Shown here in pieces: positions 1 through 11,921 of a stretch of 64,000 nt of DNA; position 1 is the first letter of the stretch; each line of letters opens with the position of its first letter. Both the position numbers and the translations under genes were made by a program. The notes beneath the pieces are model-generated. The model had not been told where the DNA came from, made no database searches, and saw nothing but the letters and a program-made list of their open reading frames with translations. Source of the stretch: Enoplosus armatus (lineage: Eukaryota > Chordata > Actinopteri > Centrarchiformes > Enoplosidae); the NCBI RefSeq assembly GCF_043641665.1, contig NC_092182.1, positions 24,568,241 to 24,632,240 of the forward strand, in the 5' to 3' direction.

Positions 1-1589
1 GTGCTGAAACATTTAGCACACACTGAAAATATAGTCTGCATCCCGGATCCTGCAGAACATGAACTCAGGTTTGAGTTCCACGCAGAAAGCTTTGGCAGCG
101 TATGTTGTTGAACCATGCTGTTATGCCTTTTTGTTTAAAAGAAATGTTCCCTGATGCTCCCCATCAGTCGTGTCAACATGACCCCTCTATCTGGCCTCAT
201 CTGTCCAAACCCTGTCAGTGTGAACACATTCTGCACCGACGTCTTCCGCCCATAGGTGATGATGTAACGTCAGCGGTTACATCAAGTCCTGCCAGGGAAG
301 TCAATGGTTACATGAAATTAAACAATCAGTAATTCTGTCGTTACCTCTTGTCCTCGGCTTCATCACTGTTAACATGCAAGAGCAGCTGCACCATGGTCAG
401 TCACAGAGCAGAGAGGTTTCTCTTCAGTGGTGTAAGTGGTGAACTCTGCTGGCCTCTCAGAGAACAAATGGATTCTCATCAAATTACACAAATATTTGAT
501 AACTGAAGTTTTCTTTTTATTTTGAAAAAGATTGCTTTCTCAATCCCAAAGTGGAAATCCATTATACATCAACTCTCCGATAAGTAGATTTCCTCTTTCT
601 ATGTATATGTTATATGTTTTTTTCTCATCTCTGTGAATAAATAATCTCTTTTATCCTAAGGAGACCACCATCTTCCAGTGTTTTATTAGCTGTTTTAATG
701 GATATAGTAAGAAGGAAGCGAAGCGGAGAAGAGTTCAAAGATAGAAGTTGAATGTATTTAAAAAATAATGTATAGGTCATCATGATGTGTTATGATGTTG
801 ATAAGCCATTAATTCAATGTTCTAACAAATAAGATGAATGGGTGGAGGATCAGATGAATAAATAACTGAATTAACTGACATTTACTGTCATATTTAAAAA
901 TAATGGTCAACATCAATACAACAGAGGCTGAAATTTCCTGATATTTTAGACTGTATTATGGGTCAAATTCCAAAATTACTTCCCATAACGCAACTTGACA
1001 GCATCTTCAGACCCTCCCTGCCTGGCTTCCTGAGGCCTCACGGTGCCCTAGTGGTCAAAGACACAAACCACATGACCACAAAGTCCTTGGTTTGTGTCAC
1101 ACATTTCATACACGAAACAAAGTGAGATATTGATTCGTCAAGTAGGTTTCATCTGACGTCAAACAAAACTTTGAGTCAACAGACGGGTATTTTGTTTTAC
1201 CCAACAAGACAGACCAGAGCAGAGCTAAATTAAGTGCTTCAGGCACTTTAAGTTATTTTCTTCTGCTTTGTTTAACCAAAGACTGTCAGAGGTGAGCGTC
1301 ATCCCAAATCAGTAATGGTGTCAGAAAGCCAATTTCCAGTAAGAGCTCTTCATATGGACAGTTATTGGAGTCATTCTGCTGTGTCAGTTTAATTGACTGA
1401 ATGAAGGAAAGGAGGCAGGAAAGACGGGGAAAAAAGTTCCTCCAATTAGGCTGAATTAACCTTTCCCTGAGTTGTCAATACCTTCAGTTACAGCGAACGA
1501 ATGAGTGAATGCAGGAAAGACAGACATTGAAGGAAGGATAGTGATTTAATCACATTAGTTTCTCATTACCAATTTGCCTCTGACTGCAC

Positions 1590-1800
1590 AGAAGGGAATT
1601 AATTAATGAAGGGAGGGAAGTATGCAAGGACAGAAGAAGGAAGGTCCAACTGAAAGAAGGAAAAGAAAGTAGGATGGATGGAAGGAAGGGAAAGATGTGA
1701 AGAAGGAAGGAAATAAGGAACAGGATCAGATGGGTTTTCATTTTGAATGTGAAGGAAGGAAAAATGGAATGAAGGAAAAGAGAGAAGGAAAGATGGAAGC
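1590..1800. repeat. Purine-rich GAAGG-type low-complexity tract
   Basis: The plus strand is dominated by GAAGG/GGAA units with very few pyrimidines for about 200 bp, adjoining the (GT)20 repeat. The minus-strand open frames rich in Ser, Leu, Pro and Phe are its complement. Confidence 0.8.
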
Positions 1801-1806
1801 TCCTGA

Positions 1807-1808
<2 letters not shown>

Positions 1809-1848
<40 letters not shown>
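1809..1848. repeat. (GT)20 microsatellite
   Basis: Uninterrupted GT dinucleotides, read directly. Confidence 0.97.
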
Positions 1849-1849
<1 letters not shown>

Positions 1850-2074
1850 TGGCATTATCATTCATTATTCATTATCTGGCTGTATTGTCAACAAAACAAT
1901 ACGTTATAGGAAAAACTGTCTTCATATGAAAAGTGAAGTGTCACAACTGCAAAAGGAAAGTACACAAACAAATGCATGGACAGGAAACCTGAGACAACGA
2001 TCACACCACAAAGTGCATTTAGAAGTTGTCCCGGGGCTTTCAACCATACCGCACAGTCTTCCTCAACAGATGGA

Positions 2075-2148
2075 GGGCCCTATTTAAACAATCTATGACA
2101 CTTGCACTGCGCTGTGCGCCGCTTTGCAGCAGGTGTAAAATAGGGCCC
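2075..2148. mobile_element. Short MITE-like element with GGGCCCTATTT termini
   Basis: GGGCCCTATTT at 2075-2085 is perfectly inverted as AAATAGGGCCC at 2138-2148, with a GC-rich interior containing GCGC motifs. The ends resemble a family of teleost MITEs I recall starting with GGGCCCTATTT. No clear target duplication is visible, and at 74 bp it is probably an internally deleted copy. Confidence 0.55.
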
Positions 2149-3066
2149 GCAGTGTGTCCAGTTGTCACGGCATTTCATACAAATTACACTTTTTCTCTGA
2201 GTGCTTTAAGGACTATGTCGGCTTAAAAGCTGAGGGCCAGAGTTCATTATTGACCCTGGACCCTGTTTGAGAAAACAATCTCACCACAAAGACCATTTAG
2301 TAGTATGGAGCTTTCATGTCACGTGAATCTTAATCAAGATGCTTAAACCTCATCTTTTACATTTTAAACAAACACGGACAAGAAGTCCTTAAAAGAAAAT
2401 GGGTTCCACCGTCAAACGTTTAAAGGTCTGACAACACTTGGTTTGAAACACACTGAGGCCTTGAGATTTGATAAAATGCTTTCAATGATAAGTGGAAGGT
2501 GTGTTGCAGCAGCCCACGTCCGCTTACTCACACTAAAGACTAATTAATGCGTGGCTGCTCAAGATTCTCAAAAACTGTCCAATCTTGACATATGACGCAT
2601 CTCACTTCATGCTTTGACGACAAAGTAGAAGTAGAGTGGTCACATAATTACCCTGCTAGGTCCAACAGACTGCTGTCCTTTTATTCATGGACGAGTCATA
2701 TAAGTCACACTGTTCTAAATAAAGGTAATGAGGTTACATTTTTCTGTACAAACAGAGTGTGCGGGTGCAGTTAAGTGTTTGCGTGTCAGCCTCGATAGCT
2801 GTGTGAGCAAACATGTAGACCAGAAGGGCCCGAGATTTACTGTATTGTCTCGGGAAACAGTCCAAGACATTTAAAGTTATGGATATCAGCTGTCAAGAAA
2901 AACAGCATGCACAGATGGTTTACGGTTGTAAACCCTGACTTTGAGCAACATGGAATTTGCACAGAAATATTAAGAAAATGTTCTGAATCAGGAGAGGTTA
3001 AAGATCGATGTGTGTTGTAAAACGAAAACGTATTGGTGTGGATGTAGTCTTAGGCACAGCAATGCT

Positions 3067-3190
3067 TTCAGCTAAATGCTAATGTTGCAATGTTAACATG
3101 CTGATGTTTGTAATGCTTACTACCTTCTTAGTATGGCATGTTTTGCACTAGTACAGCTGAGACTGATGCAACTGTCATTCCTTTTGCAGG
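3067..3190 (+). repeat. Teleost interspersed repeat fragment (TTAACATGCTGATG type)
   Basis: Contains the succession GCTAATG, GTTAACATGCTGATG, a degenerate GTTAGCATG and GTACAGCTGAGACTGATG followed by TTTTGCAGG. The same order recurs at 7797-7880. I recognise it as a widespread fish repeat whose copies carry TTAGCATGCTAAC palindromes. Non-coding. Confidence 0.6.
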
Positions 3191-3333
3191 ATTTAGTACC
3201 GGACAAACTGGAAAAGTGAGAGTGGCCTAAACTGAAAGATTTGTCTTTAAATATGAAATCCAGTAAAAAAAAAAGGATAAAGGACGAGTAATTGAAAAGA
3301 TTAAGTAAGATGAAGAACTTCCATGAGAACACA

Positions 3334-3335
<2 letters not shown>

Positions 3336-3371
<36 letters not shown>
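3336..3371. repeat. (TG)n microsatellite
   Basis: About 18 TG units, read directly. Confidence 0.96.
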
Positions 3372-3372
<1 letters not shown>

Positions 3373-6300
3373 ATGCATCATGTTAATCTATGACTGATTA
3401 CACAATATAAGGCACCGAGTTGTTAATTTGAGCCTTGTCCGCGTTGCATTTCGGCTGCTATGATTTATACATTGCATTAGCATGTGTTGAAAGTAAGAAA
3501 GGATGGCGGGGGGAGGGTTCACAATTTACAATAAAAAAGAGAAGGAAGGAAGGACACAAACTGAATTAGTGCAGTTCAGGTGCAGTTTGTCGACCATTAC
3601 TGGAAATCTGATGCAGCCTGTGTGTGTGTGTGTTTGATGTGTGCATTTGCGGCCACCATGCCTCATGCATATCTGTGTGCCGTGCCGCGCCCCGAAGCGC
3701 TGAGTTATAGTTTAATCTGTTCCTGCAGCCTCCTGCATTGAAAACAGCCTCACAAATCACAGACCGTATTCAGACGTCAGGTCACCTCCACACACACAGG
3801 GGGGATAGTTATGTGGGGTCAGGGTTCGTGTGACAATATGTGTGTTAATGTGGACCTGTGTGTGTGTGTGTGTGTGTAGAATAATGTGACAGTTCAATCA
3901 GGCTCAAATGACCAGTGGACCCTCGGTTTGCCTATTTTGAACACAGAAGTGGGGACATATAAGTGTGCTGAATGCTTTTAAATACATGGAATAAATGTAT
4001 ATTTACAAGCATGCAACGTGATGTTTTTTCATGTCGTATTTCCTACATGAGTAGTTTCTTTTAGACCCGTTTACGGAGAGCCGTGTCTTTTTGTGGCCGC
4101 GGTCAGAACAACACAATCAGTGCATCGCATGACCAGAGTAGGAACCTAACCTCACCAAGGCAGACCCTTGTGTCTTTTTTAATGTGTCCAGTGTTGTTTT
4201 TGGTCCGATGTCTCAGGAGCAACTGAAAAGGTTAAAGCATACACTGTGTACTGAACTTTCCTGTGGCGCCACCATCTGGTCAAAATGTCACCTTCACCAA
4301 CACTGGTCGATGATAACGTATCTCAAGAAGTGATGGCTGGATGCAATAAAATTCCAGCAGCACCATCAGGCTAAACTTTCCACATGTACACAAGCAATAT
4401 ACTGAACCCTTTTAATGGCCACATGACCTATTCTCTCCTTTGTCTCAAATGCCACTTTGTGTTCAAGTTAGCCAATTTCAAAAGTGGCGATTGGTTGTTT
4501 TATTTTGTTTGGCCCCAACCAATCAGCGGTGACTGATGTATCCATCCCTACGTAAGCGTTGTTCACACCGCTTTAAGACTTGCAACGTGGACAGCTGTGT
4601 CTATCTCATTATTGCTTCACACCATTTTCATGTCGCTAGTTTTCATGTACGTAGCCAGCTAGCCATGTAGGAAGGTGGTTGATTATGTCCACAATTGGAG
4701 AGAGCCACTGTCATGAGCACAACATCCAGGAGGTCTGGAACCAGGATGATATATGGCTGAAAGAAAAGCTAATTCAGAACTATGTTGACCTTCATACTTT
4801 GGGTTGTAATGAGCATCGGAGCCTCTAGGAGTCGCTAGTAGGGCTTTAGAGTTGAGGTCGTGTTTACTCAGAGGAAATTAAAGTAAAATGTTTCATGTTG
4901 AGTGACATTTGGGTTGAATGTGTATAATGTGTCAGTTTGTGTGTGTTACTGTGTCGCAGTATGAATAAAGATTAGGTTCAAAGCATCAAAGAACATGTAG
5001 AAAAGACTTCAGCTCCTGAAGCCAAGAAGATCCAGTGTTTCTGTGTGTTTAATGTCTAACCCCCAAAGAGATGCACAAATGTGCAAAATGGATTTGGAAT
5101 GCAAATAATTATGTTTGCAAGAGCGTGATACGATATTTTATGCATGTGTAATTTTGTACATTTGTAATTTTTTCAAATACACTGCTCGTTTTCATTCCCT
5201 CTCTTTTATTCTTTTATGCTTTTATGTGTGCAAATCGTTTCCACTTACAGCAAATGAGCTCATGTTTCATGCTGAGCCGTGTGTGTGTGTGTGTGTTAAG
5301 TAGTTTGAAGGTTAAATCAAACTCCAATCATGTAAGACCATAAACATCAGTAGCTACAGAAAATATGTGCAAAACCCCGACTGCAGTGTAGAATCACTTT
5401 TGAACACACTATGTAAATCGTGTGATATGGTGCTTTTACATGTGTACATTTTGTACAAGTAAAGAATTTTCTTTTGAGAAAACATGACAACTGAATGCTT
5501 GAAGTCCTCAAATCCTTTCGTTTCTGCTTCCTTTTTTCTGCATCTTTTATCCTTTTTCTTCTCTGAGCATCATTCAGCATGTGTGCATCAGTGTATTTTG
5601 TGTGTATGTTCCTACAGCAGCCACTGAAGCCTGTTATAATTAACAATTAATACTTTTTCTGTGTTAAGACGGAGCATGATCTTTCCCTAACATTAACCAA
5701 GTGCTGCCAGTGGCTAAATATAACCATAAAAAAGTGAAATAAAGCTGTGGTCACTACGAGTGGATGGTGTATTGCAAGATTGGCTATTTTGGCGGAAAAC
5801 AAATGAAATACGTTGTCAGTGAACACTTTAACGACTTGCCAGGTACGTAAATGAACATATCTTCAGTGTTAATATAAAACGTAATTCGGTCGGCATTACG
5901 TTTCCCTCAAAACGTATTTGCTGTTGTAAATGAGTTTTACATTCCTCACACTTTTCTAGCTGAAAAGGGAACAGTTTTACTTTCCATCTTGTTCCTCTCG
6001 TGTCAAGGCAGCTACAACACAGCGACGCTGTACATTCGGTATTCTGACACTGAGTGTTTCTCCGCTGCCCTGACAAAGGCAGATTGTATTTCATGCAAAA
6101 GCTTTTACCGGGAGCCTTTTACTCGACATGAAATTCTCGTTGTGACATTTCAATTTAAAATCCATAGAAAAATAGTTTAGGCTGTTGGTCAGTGTTGCAC
6201 GCAGAAACAGAAAGGTGCTGTGGCATTCTGGGAAGTCAACTGAAGATGATCAAAATTAACAGGAAAGAAAAATACATACATACACATACTTACATTCTCC

Positions 6301-7278
6301 TTTGAAGCTCTTACTGCTCATATTATATCAACACAAGCCCTTCATTAGTGACTTTGTATTGATTGTCTCATCTTTTAATAAATTCCGAATTCATTCGAAA
6401 CCTGCATCATTTCCATATTTAACTCTCAACTCTGATCCATAGTCATGAAGGTCTGTGGTCTCTCTTTTCACACTTTACAACACTCCAGGAGTGCTTGGCT
6501 TTGCAGAAAGGTCAGACCGAGGCAGTAATCCTCAGTTCGTTGGCTGTCTGATATATGAAGTGGGTATGCAGGCTGAAGGTTCACTGTCCTCTTCGCAAAA
6601 TAAACTGACGACCAGGTCAGTCAGGCCACTGTGGGATCCACTGCCGGTCCTGAGCGAGGTGTAAGGGAACAGACGGGGTTCAAACTGGGTTTTGTATTCT
6701 GAACTGGGTAAAATAGTTATAGGATTCATCAACCAGCACTACAGGACCTTGAATTCTTTTTAAGCATATATTTTCTGAATAACCTGGTTAAATACTGGTG
6801 AAATGCAAAATTTGCAAACATTTTTTTCTGCAACTAATGTGATATAATACTATAATATAATAATAATAATAATAATTAATTTCAACTATTTAATCAATAA
6901 AGTGTCAAAACTTATAACAAAGGTCCATCTAAAGTTACCAGAGCCCTAAAGTGATTTACTGCAGTTTGACAAAATCCAGATCAAAATTTTCAAAAGAAAC
7001 AAGACGCTTTGACCGAGATTTTTTTCCTTGATAACAAATGATGATGAATGATTAAACATTTATCAAATTGTCAATTATCTGTCAATTTTGGCACCAATCA
7101 GAATGATTCCACCATTAGTTTTGCCAGTACTGATGGAGTGACACCTTAGCGTTAATAAATGTCAAGAATGATCTAATAAGCATTTATTATTAAAGAGGAA
7201 ACGATGATTGCAGCAGCCTTACAGAACTTCTGAGGGACTTCAGATGGTTAATAACGTGAATTAACAAATCAAACGCGT

Positions 7279-7304
7279 TTATTATTATTATTATTATTAT
7301 TATT
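7279..7304. repeat. (ATT)n microsatellite
   Basis: About 8 to 9 ATT units, read directly. Confidence 0.95.
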
Positions 7305-7796
7305 GCCGGTTGTTTAAAAATGGTCTCTGTGCTGTTTCTGTCCCCTTCGGGCATCCTGTTCTGCAGCTCTCAGCAACAAGATTAGATGAGGATGGACTCC
7401 ACTGAAAGGTCAAACCAGGGAGCAGAAGGTTCTGTGTGATTCAAGTCAAGTCAAATTTGGTTCTAATGTGCTTTTAACACAACAGGGTTTGTCACCAAAG
7501 GCACCTCAGAGCAAAGACTGACATGAACAAAGACTGAACAAAGCGTGTGGATTTGTAATAGTGAAACAGTAGTTGCGTATGTATTTGTATTTAGACATTT
7601 TATGACTGCTAGTTGTGTTTCAGATTGCAGGTTTGTGAGCAGTTGCTGCTTTTTCTATTATACACAATACAATTGTCCTGTACTTGTTTGCTACGTTCTT
7701 GTAGGACATTTGACATAAACTGCCATAACTGGCAATTGCAACATGATGAATTCAAATGGTGTCAAAAACGTATAATAACACAAAAGCTACTTCAGT

Positions 7797-8345
7797 GTGT
7801 TAGCATGCTAAGAGTTGATAACACAGTACAGCTTAGGCTGATGGGAATGTTATTAGCCTTGCAGGTATTTGGATTGTTAACTAATGATGGGGATGGAAGG
7901 GGATCAAATTTGTACCAAATTTCACAGCAATCTAGTCAATATTTGTTATGATACTTCAATAAACAACATGGTGGCGCTAGACGAAAAGTCAGGGGGATCA
8001 CCAAAGTCGGACTGATTCAACCTGAGACCAGATCTGTACCAGATTTCATCACAATCCATCCCCTCATGGTACAGACATTTCTCTCTGAACCTAATATGTC
8101 AGTCACCAATGTCATTAGAATTAATCTTCTTGGGCACTTGCAATTTCTGTGGCAAATTTCATGGCGGTCGGTCCTATAGAGTCAAGATACAGTATTTCAC
8201 TCTGAACCATTTGTGGTTAACCTCATGGTGGCACATGGAGGAAAGGACCATGAATGTCCACAAAATGACAATTCATTCAATATTTACAAGTTATGTTAGT
8301 CTGGACCAAAGGGGCGGAGCCGCTAGCATGGCTAAAAGACACCCA
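7797..8345 (+). repeat. Longer copy of the teleost GCTAGCATG / CAAATTTCA interspersed repeat
   Basis: Begins with GTTAGCATGCTAA, then a GTACAGCTTAGGCTGATGGG block, several degenerate copies of a unit reading roughly ACCAAATTTCA...GCAATCCATC...ACATTTCACTCTGAACC (near 7915, 8035 and 8145-8205), and ends near CGCTAGCATGGCTAAAAG. It is the fuller relative of the fragment at 3067-3190. No transposase-like reading frame is present, so it looks non-autonomous. The open frames across it are not coding. Confidence 0.65.
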
Positions 8346-9560
8346 CCTTGAGTGCTTCAGTATTAGGTGTCTGCACTCTTGGTTCTCACTTGTAAAAATG
8401 CTATTAAAACAGGTTTGAAAGGAACATTTTTCCATGTCATTTTAGTGGTTATCTGAGAGCTGAAAGACTTGAAAAGGCCCAAAGATCTTGACTTGCAATT
8501 TGATTAGACTTGCTATGACAGACCTGACATTTGACTTGTCCCAAAAGTTCCTCCAAAATTCCAATGTTCCACCATATTGGAGACATTGGGTTGATAGCGA
8601 TTGGCTGCAGTAATCAAAAGTCTCTGACTGCTGTCTCTAATGTACGTAGGCTGATGTGAAGGCTGTTGTCTGCTGTCTCTCTGTCATCATGGACAATTCC
8701 AGCACATCCTTTGGAGGTCAGAGCGACTCTGATTATGTGAATATGCAGAAACACAACCTGCTGTCGAGCTGTGAATAATGAATACACATGAAAGTAGGGG
8801 TCATAACAACGGCGTGAATGGTATTAATATGGATTTCTCAATGATATGTGTGTGGGAATGAGGTTATTGAATTTAATCCACGGAGTAATGTGTTTAAGCA
8901 GTGAAAGACTCCTCATGGAATTGGGAAAGCCTTGACCTTTCTGGATGCATCTGATTACTGTCGGCTTCACTTCATCAAAAGTGTGTGTGTGTTTGGTTTT
9001 AAAAGTTAGGGGGGGGGACCAGAACCAGAAAAAAAAAATCAATGAAAGTAGATAAATTAATAAAAGGTATTACTTCCTGTAGTCTTGCAAAAAATAATTA
9101 GCTATAATAATATTCTGTGTGAAATTCTGTATTATTAACACACTAAAAAATCTGATTTACTTTTACTGATACAGACTTGATAATGTTGTATTTACACGTG
9201 TGTAATTTATGTACCAATCTACCATGTATGATTCTTACCTTTGGTTAATTAATGATGAGGATGTTGAAAAACATATGTTTATGTGGAAATTCAGAGCTTC
9301 TATCTGGTTTGTGAGGGTTTGACAGTAAGAGGAGACTATTTGTAAAGTAACTTAAAATTTAAACCTTAAACCTGCATTAATAGATTCTTTGGCCACTTGG
9401 GAGCAGTGGAAACAAGTCGTGAACACAACATTGACACATCATCACCTTTGAAGTTGATATGGCCAACTTAGCAAACAGTTGCTTATTTACACCGCTAGCT
9501 CGCAGGCTAATAAAAACATTGTTAGCGTACTGGTTATGGAGGCTGGAGTAAGTTCACCCG
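8346..9560. other. Non-coding DNA, no gene seen
   Basis: AT-rich; a short TG run near 8982, a G9 run near 9008 and an A-rich stretch near 9030. Nothing else recognised. Confidence 0.6.
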
Positions 9561-9564
9561 CTCC

Positions 9565-10028
9565 AGTGTTCACTGTCTGTGAGCAGTTCAACCTCTCTGT
9601 CTGTGGTTCTCACCTGCTTCAAGAGATACACTATTGTCCCTGTGGCTAAGAATGCAGCCTGCATAAATGACTATCGACCACAGAGAGTCGTGTGATTCGA
9701 CTGAACACATTACTGGAACTACACTTCCTCCCTGCAGGACTTGGTGCAGAACCAGAGACAGAGCTTCTTTCTTCAGGCCAGCTTGTCCCCCCATTAAGTT
9801 CCACATACTCATCATCTCATGCACACACATATAAGTACACATAGACACCATACACATTTCTTTTCTAATTTTCATATAAATTAGAAATATACATTGATGT
9901 TGTAATTTATTTTGTATTGTTGTGGTTGTTCTGTGTTCTACACTGTCTCTATGGGCATTGCCATTTTTCATTCCACTGCACATCCAACATGTGCATGTGA
10001 CCAACACAGTTCTTGAGTCTTGAATCAA
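9565..10028 (+). mobile_element. L2/CR1-clade LINE 3' fragment with internal deletion
   Basis: The plus strand at about 9608-9682 translates to CFKRYTIVPVAKN followed by CINDYRP, matching the conserved start of LINE reverse transcriptase ('FK..TIVPVPKN...NDYRPV'). A stop follows at once, and the frame before it is shifted relative to the upstream FNLS motif, so it is dead. From about 9800 the sequence looks like a LINE 3' UTR (TGTTGTGGTTGTTCTGTG, CACTGTCTCTATGGGCA, CACTGCACATCC) ending in a decayed CTTGAATCTTGAAT-type tail near 10010-10025. Most of the RT domain is therefore deleted. Clade assignment is from motif memory. The 146-codon minus-strand open frame here is antisense to the LINE. 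Confidence 0.7.
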
Positions 10029-11435
10029 TACATAAACTCCAGAATCTCCATTTCATGAAAATGGAAGCTGGACGTTTCACACAGCGACGTCTCACAGAAA
10101 CACAATGACACATTTCTACAAAAAAGGTTCAGTGAAAGAAAGGCTGAAGCGTCGGAGAGTCAGTGATAATGATCCTGTGATCTAGATGATCAAGAACTAA
10201 GCACAGAGGTAGAGACACTAAGTTATTCAACTCTTAAACTTTTGACAGATTCTCTGTTGTTACATGTCACAGTTCTTGTGTGTATCACATGATTTCCGAC
10301 TAATCAGTTGAACTTCAGCATGTATTTTTCTTTCGGTTGGAAATTTCCCTTTAACGAGGAGTCTTTTAATAAGGTTCCTTAATGAGCTGTTTCTGCCGTG
10401 GCATTGTCAGCCTCGGTCTGTTGACTTTGCAGGCTGTCGCCCTAACACTGCCGCTGACAGCTCGTCTCAGCCCGAGTGCTGCTCAGATGTCAGCAGAGGG
10501 GAGCTCAGCTCGGAGCAGGAAGATTTTCCTGCTGTCGCATCATATTAAACTGCAGAGAGATCGATGTCACCTGAGGAGACATTTAGAAAGGCACTGTTTG
10601 GATTTATTACATTAAGCATTGGTACATTAGTGTATCGTTTTTTTCTTCTCTTCTCAGAGATCTTTGTTTGGGTCGAGATGCGTTGCTGTTGCTGCCCGTT
10701 AAGTGCTTATTCAGACATTGTATGTGGTGAGAATCAGTTGCCGAGCTATGTTTTATTTATATATCTATATATATATATATATATATATAGATATATATGA
10801 TAGAGCTTCTCTCCAGGGTGCCAGCGCACGCCAGGATACTCGGATTACCAGATTACATTAAAAACAAGAGAGGAGAACTGTGTGTTTTGCGGTTTTGCGT
10901 TGATGTCGCGTGACTCGGACTCAAAAAACAAATTACCATATCCAATCTTTAATGAGACAAATATTTAGCTCTTTGCCTTCTGAAAGACCACATTAAGCTC
11001 ATTGTCACAACATTTATTGAACAGTCAGTAATAGTGGCAGAGCTCCAGAGCCATTTTGAGTCAATTACAAATGAGTCAGGTTTCAGGTAAATACTTTCAC
11101 TCACGAACACAGGGGACCTCTTCATGTGTTGTGCAGCTGTAGAAGGTCATCAGCTGGATGAGTGATTCATAGTTTAACTGATAATCATAAAAATAAAACC
11201 TTTTTTATGCACAATCTATGGTTGTTTATACGGACTGAGGAATTAGCCCAGTTTTTTGTCATTGTTATTGTTAAACGTCCTTAAATGTCGAAAGGTTGAC
11301 TCCCAATTTATTTTATTTTACAATAGTCAGTATCAAACTGTCCTCTGACCTCTGATATCATTCCCTACTTGCTACCTATGCACTTTATTCACTTATATAT
11401 ACTAAATTAACACTTATTAGCAGTATATGACGTGC
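10029..11435. other. Non-coding DNA, no gene seen
   Basis: No exon supported. A 77-codon plus frame at 10382-10615 starts with a hydrophobic stretch but lacks any recognisable domain. An AT dinucleotide run lies at 10756-10798. Confidence 0.55.
10756..10798. repeat. Imperfect (AT)n microsatellite
   Basis: AT dinucleotides interrupted by two C or G positions, read directly. Confidence 0.93.
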
Positions 11436-11443
11436 ATTACATC

Positions 11444-11913
11444 TAGGGCTCGACCCGACTCAGAATTTTGTCAGTCAAACTTGATCAACACGAATAATCA
11501 ACGATTCGTTCCTTTTTTGCAGCGCTTTATTGAACTGCCAGTTTTTTGAATGGGGTTGGAGGGACTTTTGAAGTGACAGCAACGTTGAGTAATGTAGTAA
11601 ACAAGCCGAGTTAGCCCTCCGAGGTAATACGTGCTAACTACGCTAACAACGATCAGAAGCGTGCAACAAATGTTTTGCCGACACTAGATATCAAACAAAA
11701 GCCAGAGACTAGATCGTATTAAGCAGAACCAGGCAGCTGCCTCCGTCTCACCCTGGGTCCGGGTCCACAGCTGCCTGTACCTGTCGCAGACATCTTCACC
11801 GAGCGTAGTGGATGTAGTGGAATGATTTTACCTCGGAGAAGACTAAGAATCTCAGTCGACTGAGGGTTCTCCGACTGATGACTCGAATCTTCGACTTTCA
11901 GGTGGCAGCCCTA
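11444..11913. mobile_element. hAT-type non-autonomous element (MITE), 470 bp, with 8-bp target duplication
   Basis: The element starts TAGGGCTCGAC and ends GGCAGCCCTA, so its ends are inverted copies of TAGGGCT. It is flanked by identical 8-bp direct repeats ATTACATC (11436-11443 and 11914-11921), the size hAT transposases generate. The interior has no transposase frame; it contains GTCGAC/CGACTGA-rich blocks such as CTCAGTCGACTGAG near 11851-11864. TIR similarity beyond 7 bp is weak, so it has diverged or was trimmed, but the perfect target duplication shows both ends are original. It would have depended on a full-length hAT elsewhere. Confidence 0.85.
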
Positions 11914-11921
11914 ATTACATC

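Larger units (their letters stand above)
1..2074. other. Intergenic or intronic DNA, no gene seen
   Basis: No supportable exon or RNA gene. Most of it is AT-rich unique-looking DNA. An 11-bp inverted repeat (GACACAAACCA at 1060-1070, its complement at 1088-1098) could form a hairpin with a 17-nt loop. From about 1590 to 1800 the plus strand is purine-rich with many GAAGG units, running into a (GT)20 microsatellite. Open frames here are products of these simple sequences. Confidence 0.7.
3191..7789. other. Non-coding DNA, no gene seen
   Basis: No exon with convincing coding content. Short TG runs occur near 3621, 3858 and 5280. Around 4260-4450 the phrase GGCGCCACCATCTGGTCAAA suggests a diverged, inverted relative of the repeat at 7797-8345. 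An (AAT)n stretch lies near 6858. The rest is AT-rich with no recognisable feature. Confidence 0.6.

Noticed and set aside
9588..10028. 146-codon minus-strand frame
   Set aside because: Antisense to a LINE 3' fragment with plus-strand RT motifs; no motif of its own.
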